From Perkinsus chesapeaki (lineage: Eukaryota > Perkinsozoa > Perkinsida > Perkinsidae), in the NCBI GenBank assembly GCA_013115145.1, contig JAAPAO010000141.1, positions 1 through 64,000 of the forward strand: DNA of 64,000 nt, in the 5' to 3' direction. The position numbers and the translations under genes are program-made. The notes under the pieces are model-generated. The model worked only from the letters and a program-made list of their open reading frames with translations. It made no database searches and was not told where the DNA came from. This document shows, piece after piece, positions 1 through 12,766 of the stretch. Position 1 is the first letter of the stretch. The number at the start of each line of letters is the position of its first letter.

Positions 1-125
1 GGAAAAATGTTACTAGTGATACGGAGGAGGAGATATAATAGAAAGGAGTTTGATAGGAAATATGTTACTATTGATACGGAGGAGATATAATAGAAAGGAG
101 TTTGATAGGAAAAATGCTACTAGGG
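1..125. repeat. Short tandem repeat, about 52-55 bp unit
   Basis: Two near-identical copies begin at 1 and 56 and a third partial copy at 108. Each runs from ggaaa-atgttact through gatacggagga and ends in ggagtttgata. The units differ by a 3-base gain in the gga-gga stretch. It lies downstream of the visible ARF exons on the minus strand, so it is probably inside an ARF intron. Confidence 0.8.
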
Positions 126-201
126 AAATAGTAAATCTGATATGTACTGGTATGAATGTTCCTGTATATGACAGCAGCCAAGACGAGTTAATAAAAGCCT
201 A

Positions 202-612
<411 letters not shown>

Positions 613-813
613 TCAGCCCTGAGTTAGGGACGTTATGACGTTAGGGATAAGGTGAAGCTCACAAAGCACAAGATATGCCCATCAAGGACCCAGCAGATTA
701 GGGCGGTACGAAAGGGTTGATGGAAGCCCAAAAATCATCCAAGAACGCGGCTCGAATGTGAAGTACAGAAACAACGTTTGAATTTAAATCAGAAACACAA
801 ATCAACAACATGC

Positions 814-3800
814 TCAATTCGTATTGGCCTCTTCCGCACGCGAAAGGATTTCTTTCAAAACGGCCTCGGGGACCTAGAAATATCATATTATCGTGCGCAT
901 GCGTGTAAATTATTGTTAGTACCTTGAGTATCTTGTCTATCTCTTCTGGATTGTCGTTACCATACAAATATTTATTATCATTTTCTCGACGCCTAACTTC
1001 TTCAACTACGACTGTTGGCAGGGCTCGGGCACACCTTGGAACAAATGAGCAACACAAAAGTCGTTTCCAACCTTAGAAGTTGCTCCGGGCTCATCCGCGA
1101 CACCAGACTGGAGAAGTGATTTAGCAGTTTGGGATGCAATTTGTTGGGCTCGAAAGCCTCGCATATCTGAGACAAAATATGCATCCACTGGGGATAGACC
1201 TCACGACCTTCAGAATGACAAACCGTTAAGCTAACTATTAGGCTGAATCTCCTACGCGAGCAGATACTCGAATTTCAGCAACACTGGAAACAACCCCCTT
1301 CCCAGCTCCAATATCGTTTCAGCGTTGCGACATTGTACCGAAAATTAAATGCAATGCACGAGAGATCCCGGTCTCGAGAATTCAAACTCTCCTTATCGAC
1401 TCTTGCTCACCTGGGAGGCTATCTCTTCTCTGTCAATCGCTGATGCTCTCCACAACAGACTTCCACTGTACTCGCTACGCTCACCGGGATGGAAGACGGC
1501 CGACTCGGACGATGATGACGGCGATCTGGAGAAATCTAGCGGAGCGAAGCGTCTCATGTTCTACCTTTTTTGTGAAAGACGAACACTCAGTTGTTTCAAG
1601 CATGCATCAACCGTTCCCTCAAAGCGGTCGCCGAATCCAGCATATGCTCTAAATTCCAGCCTTCCAATCGAACGACCCAGGTTCTATCCCCGCACCTCGC
1701 AATTAATCCGCATTGATCCTCACTGAGTCGGTCTGATTCTTCATCGATCAGTTCCTTCATTCCAATAAGGAAGTCCTCTCTACTCGTTAAATATGAATTC
1801 CCGAAAGCCTCTACGAGACCGTGCGGCACGAGCTTCTTCTTCTCCGCCAGAATTATCCCAACTAGTCTGAAGTAGCATCTCGAGAAGAGTGGCGGTGAGG
1901 CTGCTCAACCTGTCCTGGTCCACACATGCCCAGTGGAGGACTCTGATGGCTCGGTGAAGATCATCCACAGTAGAGCAGACGACTCGAGTGAGACTGTCGG
2001 GTACTGAAGAGATTGATAACAACTATAACTCACCGGTAACAGTTTACCATGTAACTTAGCGACTTTTAAAGATTCCACCAAATCGATCAGTCGATCGATA
2101 TTAACGGATATCTTACCAACTTCAACCTCAGTAACAGGCATGCCGAACTCATCCAGTTCTTCCTCTCTCTTATACTCACCCTTAACCTGCAGCATAACAC
2201 CTAATAAAAATCCAACCATTTAATTTACACCTACCGTCATGCTGATGACTTCCTCCCCTCTCACAGCACGACACTCCATCACTGTCCTTTCAACTATGCC
2301 CGCCAATTCTTCTAAGATATCTTTCGAACCTTCAAGACCATGTACCTAAATAACCCAGATCATCAGCGAACAGAAAGGAAAACGATATAGTTGATAAAAG
2401 GGGAACTCGGAAATGTAAAAGAGCAGCAAATTTCACCATTTGAAAATAATGTCGAAAGATGCAAATCCACTCGGTAAGGAAAAGTTGCTTGAGAGCCGAA
2501 GGATTATAGAGATTGGATAGATGGACTAACATGCTTACCGCTCTGGCTAGGACAGCTATCTGGCTCATATCCAACATGACTCCAGATGCCAAGATCAGCT
2601 TTGCTATCTCCACACCTGTGACGTGACGTGATAATCTTCGAAATGCATTAACCGCAACTATGTACTCATCCACGCATTCTTCGATAACATGTTGATTAGA
2701 GCTCCTGAGGGTGGTAGAGTCGGGATAACAGCCATCAACTCCTCTATGGTCGATTAATTATCAAGTCATGAGACGGACTAGCCACTTATATACTATTTCC
2801 GTTAATGAGCAAGTCGATAGTTGATTCTGCTGCTCTGATGATCTCTCTCATTATCAGTTATATCTCTCCCCTCTCGAGTGTCCCGCTTCAATCCCATTTT
2901 ACAAAATGATAATGCCGAAGGATGATTTTAATAGATTGGATAATATATTGAAAAAGATCATGTGAAGTGCGAAGATACGAAATATCTTTGTTTATTATCT
3001 GTTATACGCGTACACTGGAGAGATGGCTACCGTGAGGGATAGTGAAACTTACAATGTAAAGGCACAGCAGTCGATGAGGTCATTTGGTGTAGCTCCATTC
3101 AATACAGCTCTTGAGAATGCCACTATCATTTTAACCGTAATTTCAACTTGTCTTTTTGGTGATATTGATACAGACGGCTCTGATCCAACAAGTGGATAAC
3201 GTATACTCTCCATTTCCTGTACGAATGCCAAAGCCAACATTACGTAGGTACCGGTATGGTCGAATCTGATAGAAAAAGGGGAATGCTTTATCGCGGGTGT
3301 AGCAAGTCATATGCGATCGCATATCTTCTATACTAAATCAACATATAAACTATTTCTTCAAATAAAATGATAATTTTCTTTAACATATGAATTTAGTCCC
3401 GTTGAATCACTCAGCAATATCACCGACGTATAATACATATATTCTCTATTATTATAATATAAATAATAATACACAGCATGAAAAGGTTCATCTCTATGCA
3501 TGCAGGACACCTTCACTTTCCCCCAAGACTCCCCACTCACCCGAGCCTTTGGTATGCCTCCGCACACTCGGCACAGCTAAGCAAAGTCAGCTGCGGGAAT
3601 CTTTCGAGCAACTCGGAGCTGAGCTTCCTTAACAGCCCAGGATGGGCAGTGCATTCGGCTGCTGCAAAGGCGTCTGATAATGATAATACCATTTAAACCT
3701 CCAGTATGGTAGATGAGCTTACTCAGCAACTTCCTTATTTGTTTAACTGTAAAACAATGGCTGATGTACTCTGCTCTCCGACAGATAGCGTCCCAAAAGC

Positions 3801-3924
3801 CCTTGTCAGTTTTGTAGCTCACATCAGCACCTTGTGATTCGGTAGCTACATGTATTAAGTCTCCAGGGGGGAGGTTGGCTATGGGCAGCCACCTGAGGAG
3901 GGCCACGGAGTAAAACGCACACAA
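814..3924 (-). CDS. Helical-repeat protein, HPR/RAP-like, many short introns
   Basis: A chain of minus-strand exons shares one style: Leu/Ala-rich helix pairs such as FWDAICRRAEYISHCFTVKQ, PGLLRKLSSELLERFPQ, PHGLVEAFGNSYLTSREDFL and HPKLLNHFSSLVSRMSPEQL. A 37-nt intron joins LIYHTG to AAECTAHPGLLRKL near 3690. Another (about 877-925) holds a GCATGCGC palindrome and leads into the last exon, ending LSRAEEANTN-stop at 814. The pattern resembles the HPR/FASTK-RAP families that are abundant in alveolates and act on organellar RNA; that is inference, since I see no RAP domain. The 5' end lies at or beyond 3924, and not every exon between 2700 and 3050 is resolved. It could be two adjacent genes. 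Confidence 0.5.
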
Positions 3925-4009
3925 CTGGTGCGAAATTAACTATGCGTTCCTCACCGCGCAGCCCTGTACATTGCGCATGCGTGCAGCAGATTCTCATCTT
4001 TTCCAAGCT

Positions 4010-6055
4010 GTCTCCTCACTAACTTGTTTCCTCAATTTCCGACGAGACAACATAACCCTTCTTAAAGTAGGTGCATATCACATGTCACACAATAGCATAA
4101 CCGTCAAAGGCATCCTCATCATCGCCCCCCTTATGAAATCAAATTTTCGTCTTTTCAGTCGTAAAAAGGGGTCACTACGGCAAAAAGCCTCTCCATTTCC
4201 CTCCTTCCCATGCAGTTTGATAATTCCTCATTATACAATTAGGTACATCAAAATTAAATTTCAAAGCTGATTTCCTTCATCCTACTGCTCGACAATTATA
4301 TGTCACCCCCATCGAGTCGCCCGAGTGGTGCATAGTTTACCCACACTATCGTGAAATGCCGTAGTGAGTACCGAGCATTTCAATGTACGCTACCTCCAAT
4401 ATATCCCCAGCGCATCAATAAAGATGCGCTGACCTCACCTCCCATCTCCTCACTCACGTTTTAATTCCCGAAGTCCTTTTTGTTAATAACACTTTTCGTA
4501 GCCTGCCATTAGGGAGAGTGTCGTCAGGTAAATCCTCTCCGCGCCACCTGGACAGGAAAAAATAAACTAAAATTTTCCCTTCAATAATTTTACTTTCCTT
4601 CAAAGTCCCAACCCCTGTCCATAAAAGGCGATATCTCTTTCCCCATCCATGCTTTACGCTGTTTCTCGCGCGCCCTGAAATTAACGCCGTGCAAAAATGC
4701 GAGGCCCCCTGCTGACTTTCGTGCTTGATATTCACTTTGTCGTTTTCCATTTCCTTCTTGCATTATAAAATCTCCAGTCGCCTTGTAAGCGTCTTTATTG
4801 ATCATCTCCGCTAACGGAATGCTAACCTGTTCGGTCCACCTGAGAATGCTAGCACCTCACCACCGAGGAGGAGGAGGGACGAAGAGCTGCCCTGGAGATT
4901 TATGGACATCATAATAAGTTGAACATTGGGAAGCGGGTGAAGGCTGATATCAGGCCAAAACTGTATCCGAGAGGCAAATCTCAGACATTAAACTATCCAA
5001 ACTCCTCCTCCTCCTTTAGGGTCCGATATTTACCATCCCTCTGGCAACTGCTATATGCCCGGTATGGTTTAAATCGCAATACCACATTGTATTTAGAAAT
5101 AGAATGCATTACTGCACGATAGTTACGGTACGAGTGCAGCAGCCGACATTACTGCACGATAGTTACGGTACGAGTGCAGCAGCCGACATTAATGCACGAT
5201 TTTTTCTAACACAGATACTCCTCAACTGTGAATGTCATGATTGGAGTAGGCCAGGCCCCCATCGAGTGGCTAGCCTCCTTGTAACATATACTCTTCCATC
5301 TTTCCTGGATTTCAATATTCCCCCAGTCTAACGCTCCCTTTCCCTCCGACACCTCAAACTGAAATACTCAGTAAGGAGCTCTGTGATGAATGCCGTAAAA
5401 GCAAGTATACGATAAAACGGAAAATATTGCTCCACTATATTAATAATAAGAATATATGAACAATAATTTATCATTTATACCTACTCTCTCCTTCCTCCAC
5501 CTCCTCCACCTGTCGACCCAACTCACTCTAGCCTAGTCGATCGAGCAGCTCCATTGGTTGCAAATCCACGCACTCTAAAAGATACCCTTAAAACCGTTGA
5601 ATACCGAGGCAAAGTGGACATGAAGAATCTAACTGAATTATACCTTTTTTCCTCAACTAACACAAATCTTATTTGCCGTCTTGAGATACTTTTATATACC
5701 ACAATCATCATCATCATCGACAACAGCAACAAAAGCTAATTACGACGCTTGATGATCTGCCACGTTGAGAGGACCTGAATTTCACTGAATGTCGAAAAGG
5801 AAAGAAATGGTTAATTCCGGCGGTGGTCGATGATGCACTGGGCCGATTATACGTCAAGTGATCGATGAAGAGAGATGCTCCAGCACTACTGCAGCCGAGT
5901 TAAATAATATATATATGTCTGGACATGAAACGGTTGATCGATTTCGACGTGAGTTTTGAGCCATCTGGCAAAATGCTGCCTTTGCAGGCAATTATGAAAA
6001 GGAAGGTGTGTTATATTTCTTTGTGGAACCTCCAGAATGAAATCACTTAAAATCA
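4010..6055. other. Stretch without a supported gene
   Basis: Apart from the tandem repeat at 5107-5200 I find no exon with recognisable conservation. Short open frames exist on both strands (for example around 4.5-4.75 and 5.55-5.74 kb) but have no motif, no good splice context and no family resemblance. A copy of tgaaacggttgatcgat lies near 5928; the same sequence forms the arms of the inverted repeat in the poly(A) polymerase intron at 24.65-24.81 kb. Confidence 0.5.
5107..5200. repeat. 40-bp tandem repeat
   Basis: Two identical 40-bp units start at 5107 and 5147 (cattactgcacgatag at the start, gtgcagcagccga at the end). A 14-base third copy has one change. No function is evident. Confidence 0.93.
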
Positions 6056-6058
6056 GTC

Positions 6059-7334
6059 CTACACAGTAGAAGGAGGATGATGATCGAAAGACTGGGAAGT
6101 CACCTCTTCAACAGCGTCGGTGTCGAAGTCATCTCGCCCACCAAACTCATCAAATCCAATAACGGAGTGCTCGGTTTTGCCTGAAGGACGAAACTCATAC
6201 CGACTTCTCCTCTTTCATCTCCAAAATGATGGATGATGCTATCGTCTTACCATTCTTAATCAGCATTATTGTCGGTAACATCATAATGCGAAATCGATCG
6301 CAGAGGAACGGCGACTGAAATTCGAAAAGTTTAATTTCCATTGCTCATCATCAAACCCATGACGAAACTAGACACGCTCTGTAGATTCCTATTTCAAAGA
6401 GTACTTTGTCGGAGTACTATTTATAATATAAAATTATAAGCAATATGTATATATGTATAAACAATACAATAATATCAATATGAGTTTCCACCTTGACTTC
6501 ATTATCCACCCGATAAAGCGAGGCATCCCGAAGGAAGGAAGTAATCCACTTCATGTTGCTTATTGGTAACATATTATCATCCATCAAACTTTCTCATATG
6601 TAACGCTTCTGCCTTATTGAGCATACTGCCTGTCTCATTCTTTGTGCAAAAATAAAATTATAGAACTGATATTATATTGAATGCATAATCTCACCTTCTC
6701 GGCATTTATTTTCACAAATCGTGTGCCAATATACTTCTCAGCAAGTAGAGTTAAATGCCTGAATTGAAATATCCTATCCGGGGATAGAACGCATGACCCC
6801 TGACTTATCAATGATTTGACATCTCCAAGTAGTTGGCCTGTAAAAATGGCAAACCATGAGCTTCGACTCCTTAGCGGCCTGCTTCAGATAAAAATAATGC
6901 AAGTTCACGATAAAAAAATTAATAATATAAACGTCATAATAAAGTAAGTGCTGTAAATGCTATAAGAGGTTTATATAAAAATACAACCAAATTCACCTCG
7001 AAGAATTCTCGTTCAGAATAAAGTTCCTTATATTCCCCATGGCCCTTCGATCGAAGGTCCTAAAGATGGTGTTAAGGGGCTTGCAGCTGAAGAGGAAACT
7101 CACCAAACTGGCTTTATAATCTTCCTTCATTTCTTCTAATCTCTTACGCCTGATCTCCTCTATATCATCCTCATTTAAATTTTCCAGCCTAAGGTACCAA
7201 AGCTGACCTAATTTGTATCTTGCGCGGATGAACCTAGGATACTTTTCAATTTCATTGTCAAGCTGTTCTTCTTTTTCCTTCATTGCTGTAATAAGCGTAT
7301 CAGCTAGCATATCCCCTACCGTACGTTGTGACAT
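6059..7334 (-). CDS. Thioredoxin-domain protein of the TXNDC9/phosducin-like group
   Basis: Exons 7334-7104, 7059-6997, a middle pair around 6870-6665, 6314-6251 and 6180-6059 join in frame. The product has an N-terminal coiled coil (LNEDDIEEIRRKRLEEMK), then SKGHGEYKELYSEREFF, MVCHFYRPTTWRCQIIDKHL, a thioredoxin-fold core and PFLCDRFRIMMLPTIMLIKN, KTEHSVIGFDEFGGRDDF. This order and these blocks are those of TXNDC9/PLP3, a cytosolic co-factor of the CCT chaperonin in other eukaryotes. The thioredoxin CxxC is absent, as is usual for the family. The ATG at 7334 fits the family start. The intron at 6759-6804 has a tRNA-like core, and the one at about 6315-6660 is much longer than its neighbours. 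Confidence 0.92.
6759..6804 (-). repeat. tRNA-like intron core in the TXNDC9 gene
   Basis: This 46-nt intron (GT...CAG, minus strand) joins IIDK to HLTLLAEK. Its middle reads gcgttctatccccgg, a decayed form of the GGTTCGATCCC core seen in introns at 18-36 kb. It is the only clear copy outside that zone on the low-coordinate side. Confidence 0.55.
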
Positions 7335-7977
7335 CTTTACTGTTAAAATATATAACTATCAAAGATGATGCATATGCGTTTAACAACGAGTTTAACAGCA
7401 AGATATCCAAACAGTGATATCGGGGGATCCCCGATGAAGCCTGAAGTCCATTCCGATTGGTTAACAACTTACAGAAACCTAAGATAAGGTAAATCATCAC
7501 GCACAGTGAACATCATCACAACAGTTGCTGTCAAAAGATGGAACGCACAAAAAAGTCAAACAAAAAGCGCTTCGCTTCGCTTTTATACGCGCACGCCCAC
7601 GATCGGCCCATCATTAGCATGTATTATAAATGACCCAATTCTGGTGAATTTCTGGTTGATCTAGATTAAACATAATGAACAGCACTCATAAAGTGTGTAT
7701 CAGTTGTTGAGTTGACTAGTTAAACGAACCTATAATAAATCGCCCGCCCAAGATCGAGCAATAAGTCATTTCCTCGAGCAAAGATACATTTCCGGGGGCC
7801 ATAAGTGAGAAGATTACGATACCCTTTTATAGGAAACCGTACAGTAGAGACCAATAGACCAAATTGGAGATTCACTATGTCATCTATAACTCACTTCATA
7901 ACTCATAATGCTATTGGAATCTGAGCTTCAAGATTGAACGAGGTTCAGGCGATACTGTTCAGTAATACCTTGTCAAC

Positions 7978-8579
7978 ATGCACATTATTCATACCATACT
8001 TCTCTCAAATCTCCCCTTAATAACTGCCTTGAGGTCGCTGAAGCCAGACGATCGTCAAGTTGCTCAATGGCTCAAGGTGAGCGCCTTAAATGGTCCGAGG
8101 TAGAGCACGTTGCTGATTTAGAGAGGCCTTCGCATCGACGCTTATCCAGAAGATAAGCTATGTATGATATTACCAAATTCACAAAGCTCTGACACGTCTA
8201 TCTCACTTAATGTCGAGGAAGGCGAGGATACTGCAACTGTTACCATTGCTAAGCTCGAGTGTGACTCGGAAAATACCAACGACGATGATGATGCTTTAAC
8301 CTACGTTATGTGAGTGGCATTCCGCACGTTGTTGATTTCACTGGTATCATTGTCAGCAAGAATGGTGAAGTTAACATCGACGGTGAGACCTTTAACGACC
8401 CTCTACATGACATGGTTATTCGACCTAGCTCTAACTTTGAACAGATGTGTGAAAGAGCCAGCCTTGCCTTGTACTACGAAGCTGGAGGCCAATACGAATC
8501 GAAATCCAATGCTTATGATATTCTACTGGATAATCTATGTGTAACTTACAGCTCGGCAAGGCACCGTGCTTCCCATTGA
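7978..8579 (+). CDS. Predicted secreted protein, cluster member 1
   Basis: Exons 7978-8076, 8122-8309 and 8357-8579 join in frame across 45- and 47-nt GT-AG introns. The first exon is a signal peptide (MHIIHTILLSNLPLITALRS). The mature part has a Cys-containing beta-type half (EDKLCMILPN, ATVTIAKLECDSEN) and a last exon with NAYDILLDNLCVTYSSA. That tail aligns in spacing with the C-terminus of the gene at 14931 (ALDKALCNLYAEA) and of the next gene (EILKALCSVYKQA). I recognise no named family. In a parasite such genes could be effectors; that is inference from secretion and tandem arrangement only. Confidence 0.75.
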
Positions 8580-8731
8580 AATGCTAACCTCAAGCTGGTC
8601 GATGTGATTTCGGCTGCGCTGTTTTAATATCATCAACTGGGAATGTTATTTGCCGTCAACCTAAAGTGCAGAGTTATCTCATACGATACTGGTCTACTGG
8701 ACAGCTTTCGTAACATCCTCCTCTCTCCACA

Positions 8732-9460
8732 ATGACAATCTTGTCCGCATCAATGGCATGGTACCTTCTTTGCAGTACTGTTGTGGTCGGTGCGACTGCC
8801 CGTAGTTTATTTAAGAAGGTAGGATCATTGCTATCGTACGTTTTGAAAGGTAATTTATTCGTATTTATAAATGTCAACTGAAACGTATCGACTACGGTGA
8901 TGGTAGTTACTTCAACTTGCTCTATTTTTGTGAATACAGAATATCTTAGGTGCGATGCGGTACGTCTACGACTATAATAGAGATGAGCCTCTAACTGGTA
9001 TGTGGTTCAAAAGGGATCAACAGGGTAGGCTTGAAACTGAACGAGTGACGTGTCCGAAGGGTTACATCAGCCATGAGTATGATATCGTCATTAATAGGTG
9101 AGAAAGAGATACTAGAAATATTAGTATCTTGTGGAGAGTCAGCTTTTTAGTTACGATAATGGTACGATTGTGGCTGTGGATATGCATGGGTATACAACAA
9201 AAGCTGAGGACCCGATTTATAACCTGAATGTCTCACCAGCAAGTGGTACGGGAGACGTTTCTGCCACTATACAGCAGCAGCTCTTGTACGGCATGTCTAA
9301 AGGGTCGAAGAAGCTTCCAGAGACCTGTGATGAGATACTAAAAGCTCTATGTTCAGTTTATAAGCAAGCTTTGCCTCCTTCTGAATTACCTTTGCACGGC
9401 CAGCATCCCCTTGACTTTTATACCAGCGTTCCACGAGTCACGACGGTTCAGTTGTTGTAG
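8732..9460 (+). CDS. Predicted secreted protein, cluster member 2
   Basis: Proposed exons are 8732-8849, 8950-9097 and 9151-9460. The start is a signal peptide (MTILSASMAWYLLCSTVVVG). Exon 2 carries GAMRYVYDYNRDEPLTG and, about 16 residues on, ETERVTCPKG. The same spacing occurs in the gene at 13442 (GAPYCLVYYTDERGEI, then ATRMLTCRR). Exon 3 begins SYDNGTIVAVDMHGY and ends with the shared EILKALCSVYKQA helix and a short tail. The exon 1-2 join is the least certain: a 46-nt intron ending at the same acceptor is also possible. It is a paralog of its neighbours, of unknown function. Confidence 0.7.
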
Positions 9461-9575
9461 ATATCCGATCATCATGTTTATCATGTCTTTGTGTGCTTTT
9501 TGTGGTGTAACTGTCTTTCACATCAGTTTTGCGTTATACTTGCATTATGCCGCCAGTTAACGGTTTCTATAATCA

Positions 9576-10437
9576 ATGTTCATCATCAGTTTCATTGGTA
9601 TTGCCTCGCACTTCCTCTTCGTTGTTTTTGCTTTGACGTCAAGACCGGCAACCGAGACCAGCAATGATATCGTAAGCGGAGTTGTCCGGAGTAACAGTAG
9701 ACAGTTTTCCAAATATAGTTACCTATTATCAAAAAAGCATATCTGGCTTCCATGCTTCCCCGAGAACGTTATCATCGTTTATCTCCTATTCGCGAACCAG
9801 AGTATGCAAGGAGCACCGCCAGTGATGGTCGTCGACATGAAGAAGTGTAAGATTCCCTTCTCTGCTGTACTTGAATTTCACTAAGTTTAGAATGAAATAT
9901 CAGCAACAAGGCGACGCAGCCATGCTCAGCAAAGAAAGAACGAAGGTGAGTGTCACCACCGCTTTCGCGCAGTTGCCCAGTTATTTAAAAACAGACCTTA
10001 TTGATGATGATAGTCACAAAAAACGTGAGCTAGTGTTAAACATCCCTGAGAGAATAATACATTCCATGCTTTCTTTGACCTAGGAAAATTTGAATCTCCT
10101 CCGCATTGGAAACACTTTCCTGACCGAGGAGCGTGTCTCTGTGAGGTTCCCAGCAGAAAGTCTCCAGAAAAATCATTACTGATGTTTTGTGGGCTAAAGA
10201 AGGTAACGACTTTGCTCAGGTAACCGACTCTGATAGAAAAAATGACGCCAGTGCAAGATAAGGTTATTTTTACTTTTGTTACCTTTTATATTTTAGGGCG
10301 CAAAGTAAGCCTCGAAGGGATACGCCGCAATGGGTGCGAACAGCTTGGGAAAAATTAAGTCTACTGGAGTCGAGGGTAGCACCACTGACAATTTGGCCGT
10401 GATCGACACAGAAAATGTAGAGGACGATAATAACTAA
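9576..10437 (+). CDS. Predicted secreted protein, cluster member 3
   Basis: The start is the signal peptide MFIISFIGIASHFLFVVFAL. It is nearly identical at DNA level to the start of the gene at 10949, including the upstream bases. After a 5' GTAAGC donor the frame continues as NDILPIIKKAYLASMLPRER, EPEYARSTASDGRRHEE, a basic stretch (TRRRSHAQQRKNE), then DLIDDDSHKKREL and ENLNLLRIGNTFLTEERV through 49- and 51-nt introns. The last exons (to 10437, ending VEDDNN) are a proposal. No known domain was seen. It is probably a secreted basic protein that arose by local duplication. Confidence 0.6.
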
Positions 10438-10948
10438 CGAGGCAGAGGAAATGTATAAGCCGATATGAAGGATTCATTGGAAGCTTTGTTGGAATAGGTT
10501 ATCGATTGTGTCGACTGATGTTTCTATTGTGTGGTAGTATCCTTGGTCAAAGACTTCGTTAGCTGTTGAATAAAAATACGATGTTTATTTGCATGGTTGT
10601 TAATGTGAAATTGTACATTATCATTTTGCGTTATACAATATTATCGACGTGTTGCTGCATGTAGCTCAATACTCCGTCCCTCAACGTCCCTCTTCGTCCT
10701 GTGAGACCCAGCTAAACCAGTATTCACCTTCTGCTGGGGGGGATACCAGCTCCCACTTCAACTCAGTATCAATCCAGCGTCTTTGATTGCACCCTTAATC
10801 TCGGCCACGTATTCCCGACGTCTTTGGACCTCGTTGCTAGAAGATAACAGGTTATACGGCGTCTCCAAATTGAGCAAGGATATACCAAGCTCCTGCACTA
10901 TTGCTGGTATACTTCTATTATGGTATCAGTTAACGATTTCTATTATCA

Positions 10949-12030
10949 ATGCTCATCATCAACTTCATTGGTATAGTCTCACACTTCCTCTTCGTCGCAT
11001 TTGCCTTAACATCTGAGCCTCGAGAGGCTCAGCAATCTGCAGACGACGAGAGCGGTAAGCGAGACTACTGCTGCTGCCTCGGTGAAACGCAGTAGATCAA
11101 ATGCTCTTTTTAGGACTCCGATACGGGGATAGTATATCCTCATATGGCGAATTGGAACCGACATTCGAAACTTTTAAGGGACGGCCTGGTGGCTCTACTA
11201 ACATACCGCAAAAGAGGAGCGGAAAGAAGCATACTCGTCCGAACACCCTGGCTCTGTAGGATCTCATATCGCCGAGAAATGCTATTTCTGGATTGCTATG
11301 TCTGAATTCTTGTCACAGGAGTAAGCCTGCGCCGCCTTCATTCTCGATGGGAGGAGTCATGGATGATAAGCAAGCAAGTGACGATAAAGGAGCGATGAGC
11401 AAAAGTGGTAAGCTCCTCTTCAGCACTGATTCTGCAGTTGGCAAATGACTACTAACGGTTGCTGCTGTCAGAAGGACCTTTCGAGAGCAGTTTCACTTTC
11501 ACTCACGACGTGGTGCCTTCCGTTGACAGTTTTCTCGAGCCCGTGGGGCAATCCGATGTCACGAAGTTCAGTTCTTTTCCGAGGTAAGCTATCGGTGCTG
11601 CTTTTCCGGCATTTTCATTTCAGACGGAATTATAGGTTTCCAGCCACCGTGAACCCCGCCGGCACCGAGGGTGATGCAGGCATAAGTGGGGCTATGAGTA
11701 CAACGGGTGGCTATCATCAATCTAACTGTTTAGAGCCTCAACAAGCTCATCCGGTCGACAGCAAGGAACTAAGATTCGAGGCGGAGAAGATGGAAGAGGC
11801 AACAAAGGAGGCAGAGAAGTTTAATACCTTACCAAAGGTAAGATGATGCAGGATGAAGGATTGAATGAGAATGTGTACTTTGATAACAGGCTAAGAAGTT
11901 TGCCAGCAAGTTAACAAGGAGGGAAAGTACTCTGAAGAAACGGACCATATCTAACCCAACAAACTTCGGCCCTCTAAGTGACCATCTTCCAATAGAGGAG
12001 AAGGTAACATTATTGTTTATCATTATATAG
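10949..12030 (+). CDS. Predicted secreted protein, cluster member 4
   Basis: The signal peptide MLIINFIGIVSHFLFVAFAL duplicates that at 9576. Exons 10949-11054 and 11114-11255 follow, then further exons joined through a 63-nt intron: NTLAL-SKPAPPSFSMGG, GPFESSFTFTHDVVPSVD, RRNYRFPATVNPAGTEG, a Glu/Lys-rich helix (RFEAEKMEEATKEAEKF) and AKKFASKLTRRESTLKKR. All joins keep frame. The end is either a stop at 12030 without a last splice or slightly further on. It has no recognised domain. The middle is low in hydrophobics and may be disordered. Confidence 0.62.
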
Positions 12031-12483
12031 ATCTTTTCGTAGTGATACGTCCTCTACGAAGATGCAATGTTGTTGATATGAATGCTGGTGGTGGTTGTTG
12101 TTGTTGTGCAGCGTTATTCACTTGTTTGGTTACCCAATCTGTTGCATTTTACTCTGTCCTTTTCTTAGATTGCTCTGTGTGTGGGTGATCGAATGGATCT
12201 TATAATGAGAACCTGCCTCTCGATAAATATACATCCTGCAACCTACTCCCTAAAGTGCTCTAGATTCGCTCGCTTACTTTTCCTCATCACGTCTCATCCT
12301 ATCTTTTCTTCGTGGTCGGAGGAACTTTCGTCGTTTTAAAAAGTTGCTATTCTACTCCCAATACTCCACAAATAAGTATACCAAGTATAATATGAAGGGT
12401 CAGGCAAGCATCGTGGGGGCTTCACGAGAGACTTCCCTCTCTATAGCTTGCTCAGCGTTGTGGTTGTTCTTTCGCGCTCCTAA

Positions 12484-12766
12484 ATGCGTATCATCTCTCT
12501 AGCTGCCATTATTGCCATTATACAAGTAACCTCTACCGACTCACTAGAGAGTGAGAAAAAGAAAAGCAAATTCAGTAAAGCCTTCTCCGACTTCAGCAAG
12601 AAGTTCAATAGGAATCCCGAGAGAGTTAGTTGATAATTTATGTAGCCTTAAGTATGTCTGTTTTCAGAATGTTAAGGAGAGGAAAAGGCTAAGCAAGGAG
12701 GACATTGGAGAACCAGAGAATTTTAGACATGTCGTAGGCTACGAGTTGGTTCCATTACCATCATAG
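12484..12766 (+). CDS. Small predicted secreted protein, cluster member 5
   Basis: Exons 12484-12624 and 12668-12766 flank a 43-nt GT-AG intron and give about 79 residues. The signal peptide is MRIISLAAIIAIIQVTSTDS. A short, strongly basic mature part follows (KKKSKFSKAFSDFSKKFN, KERKRLSKEDIGEP) and it ends FRHVVGYELVPLPS. It has no cysteine. It is comparable in size and charge to effector-like peptides, but no family is recognised. Confidence 0.68.

Noticed and set aside
6500-6570. Exon reading WITSFLRDASLYRVDN in the long TXNDC9 intron
   Set aside because: TXNDC9 proteins run directly from the INAEK block to PFLCDRF; inserting this frame would break the domain.
8886-8949. A 20-nt intron in the secreted gene at 8732
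   Set aside because: A longer intron to the same acceptor keeps the paralog alignment and is within the size range of its neighbours.
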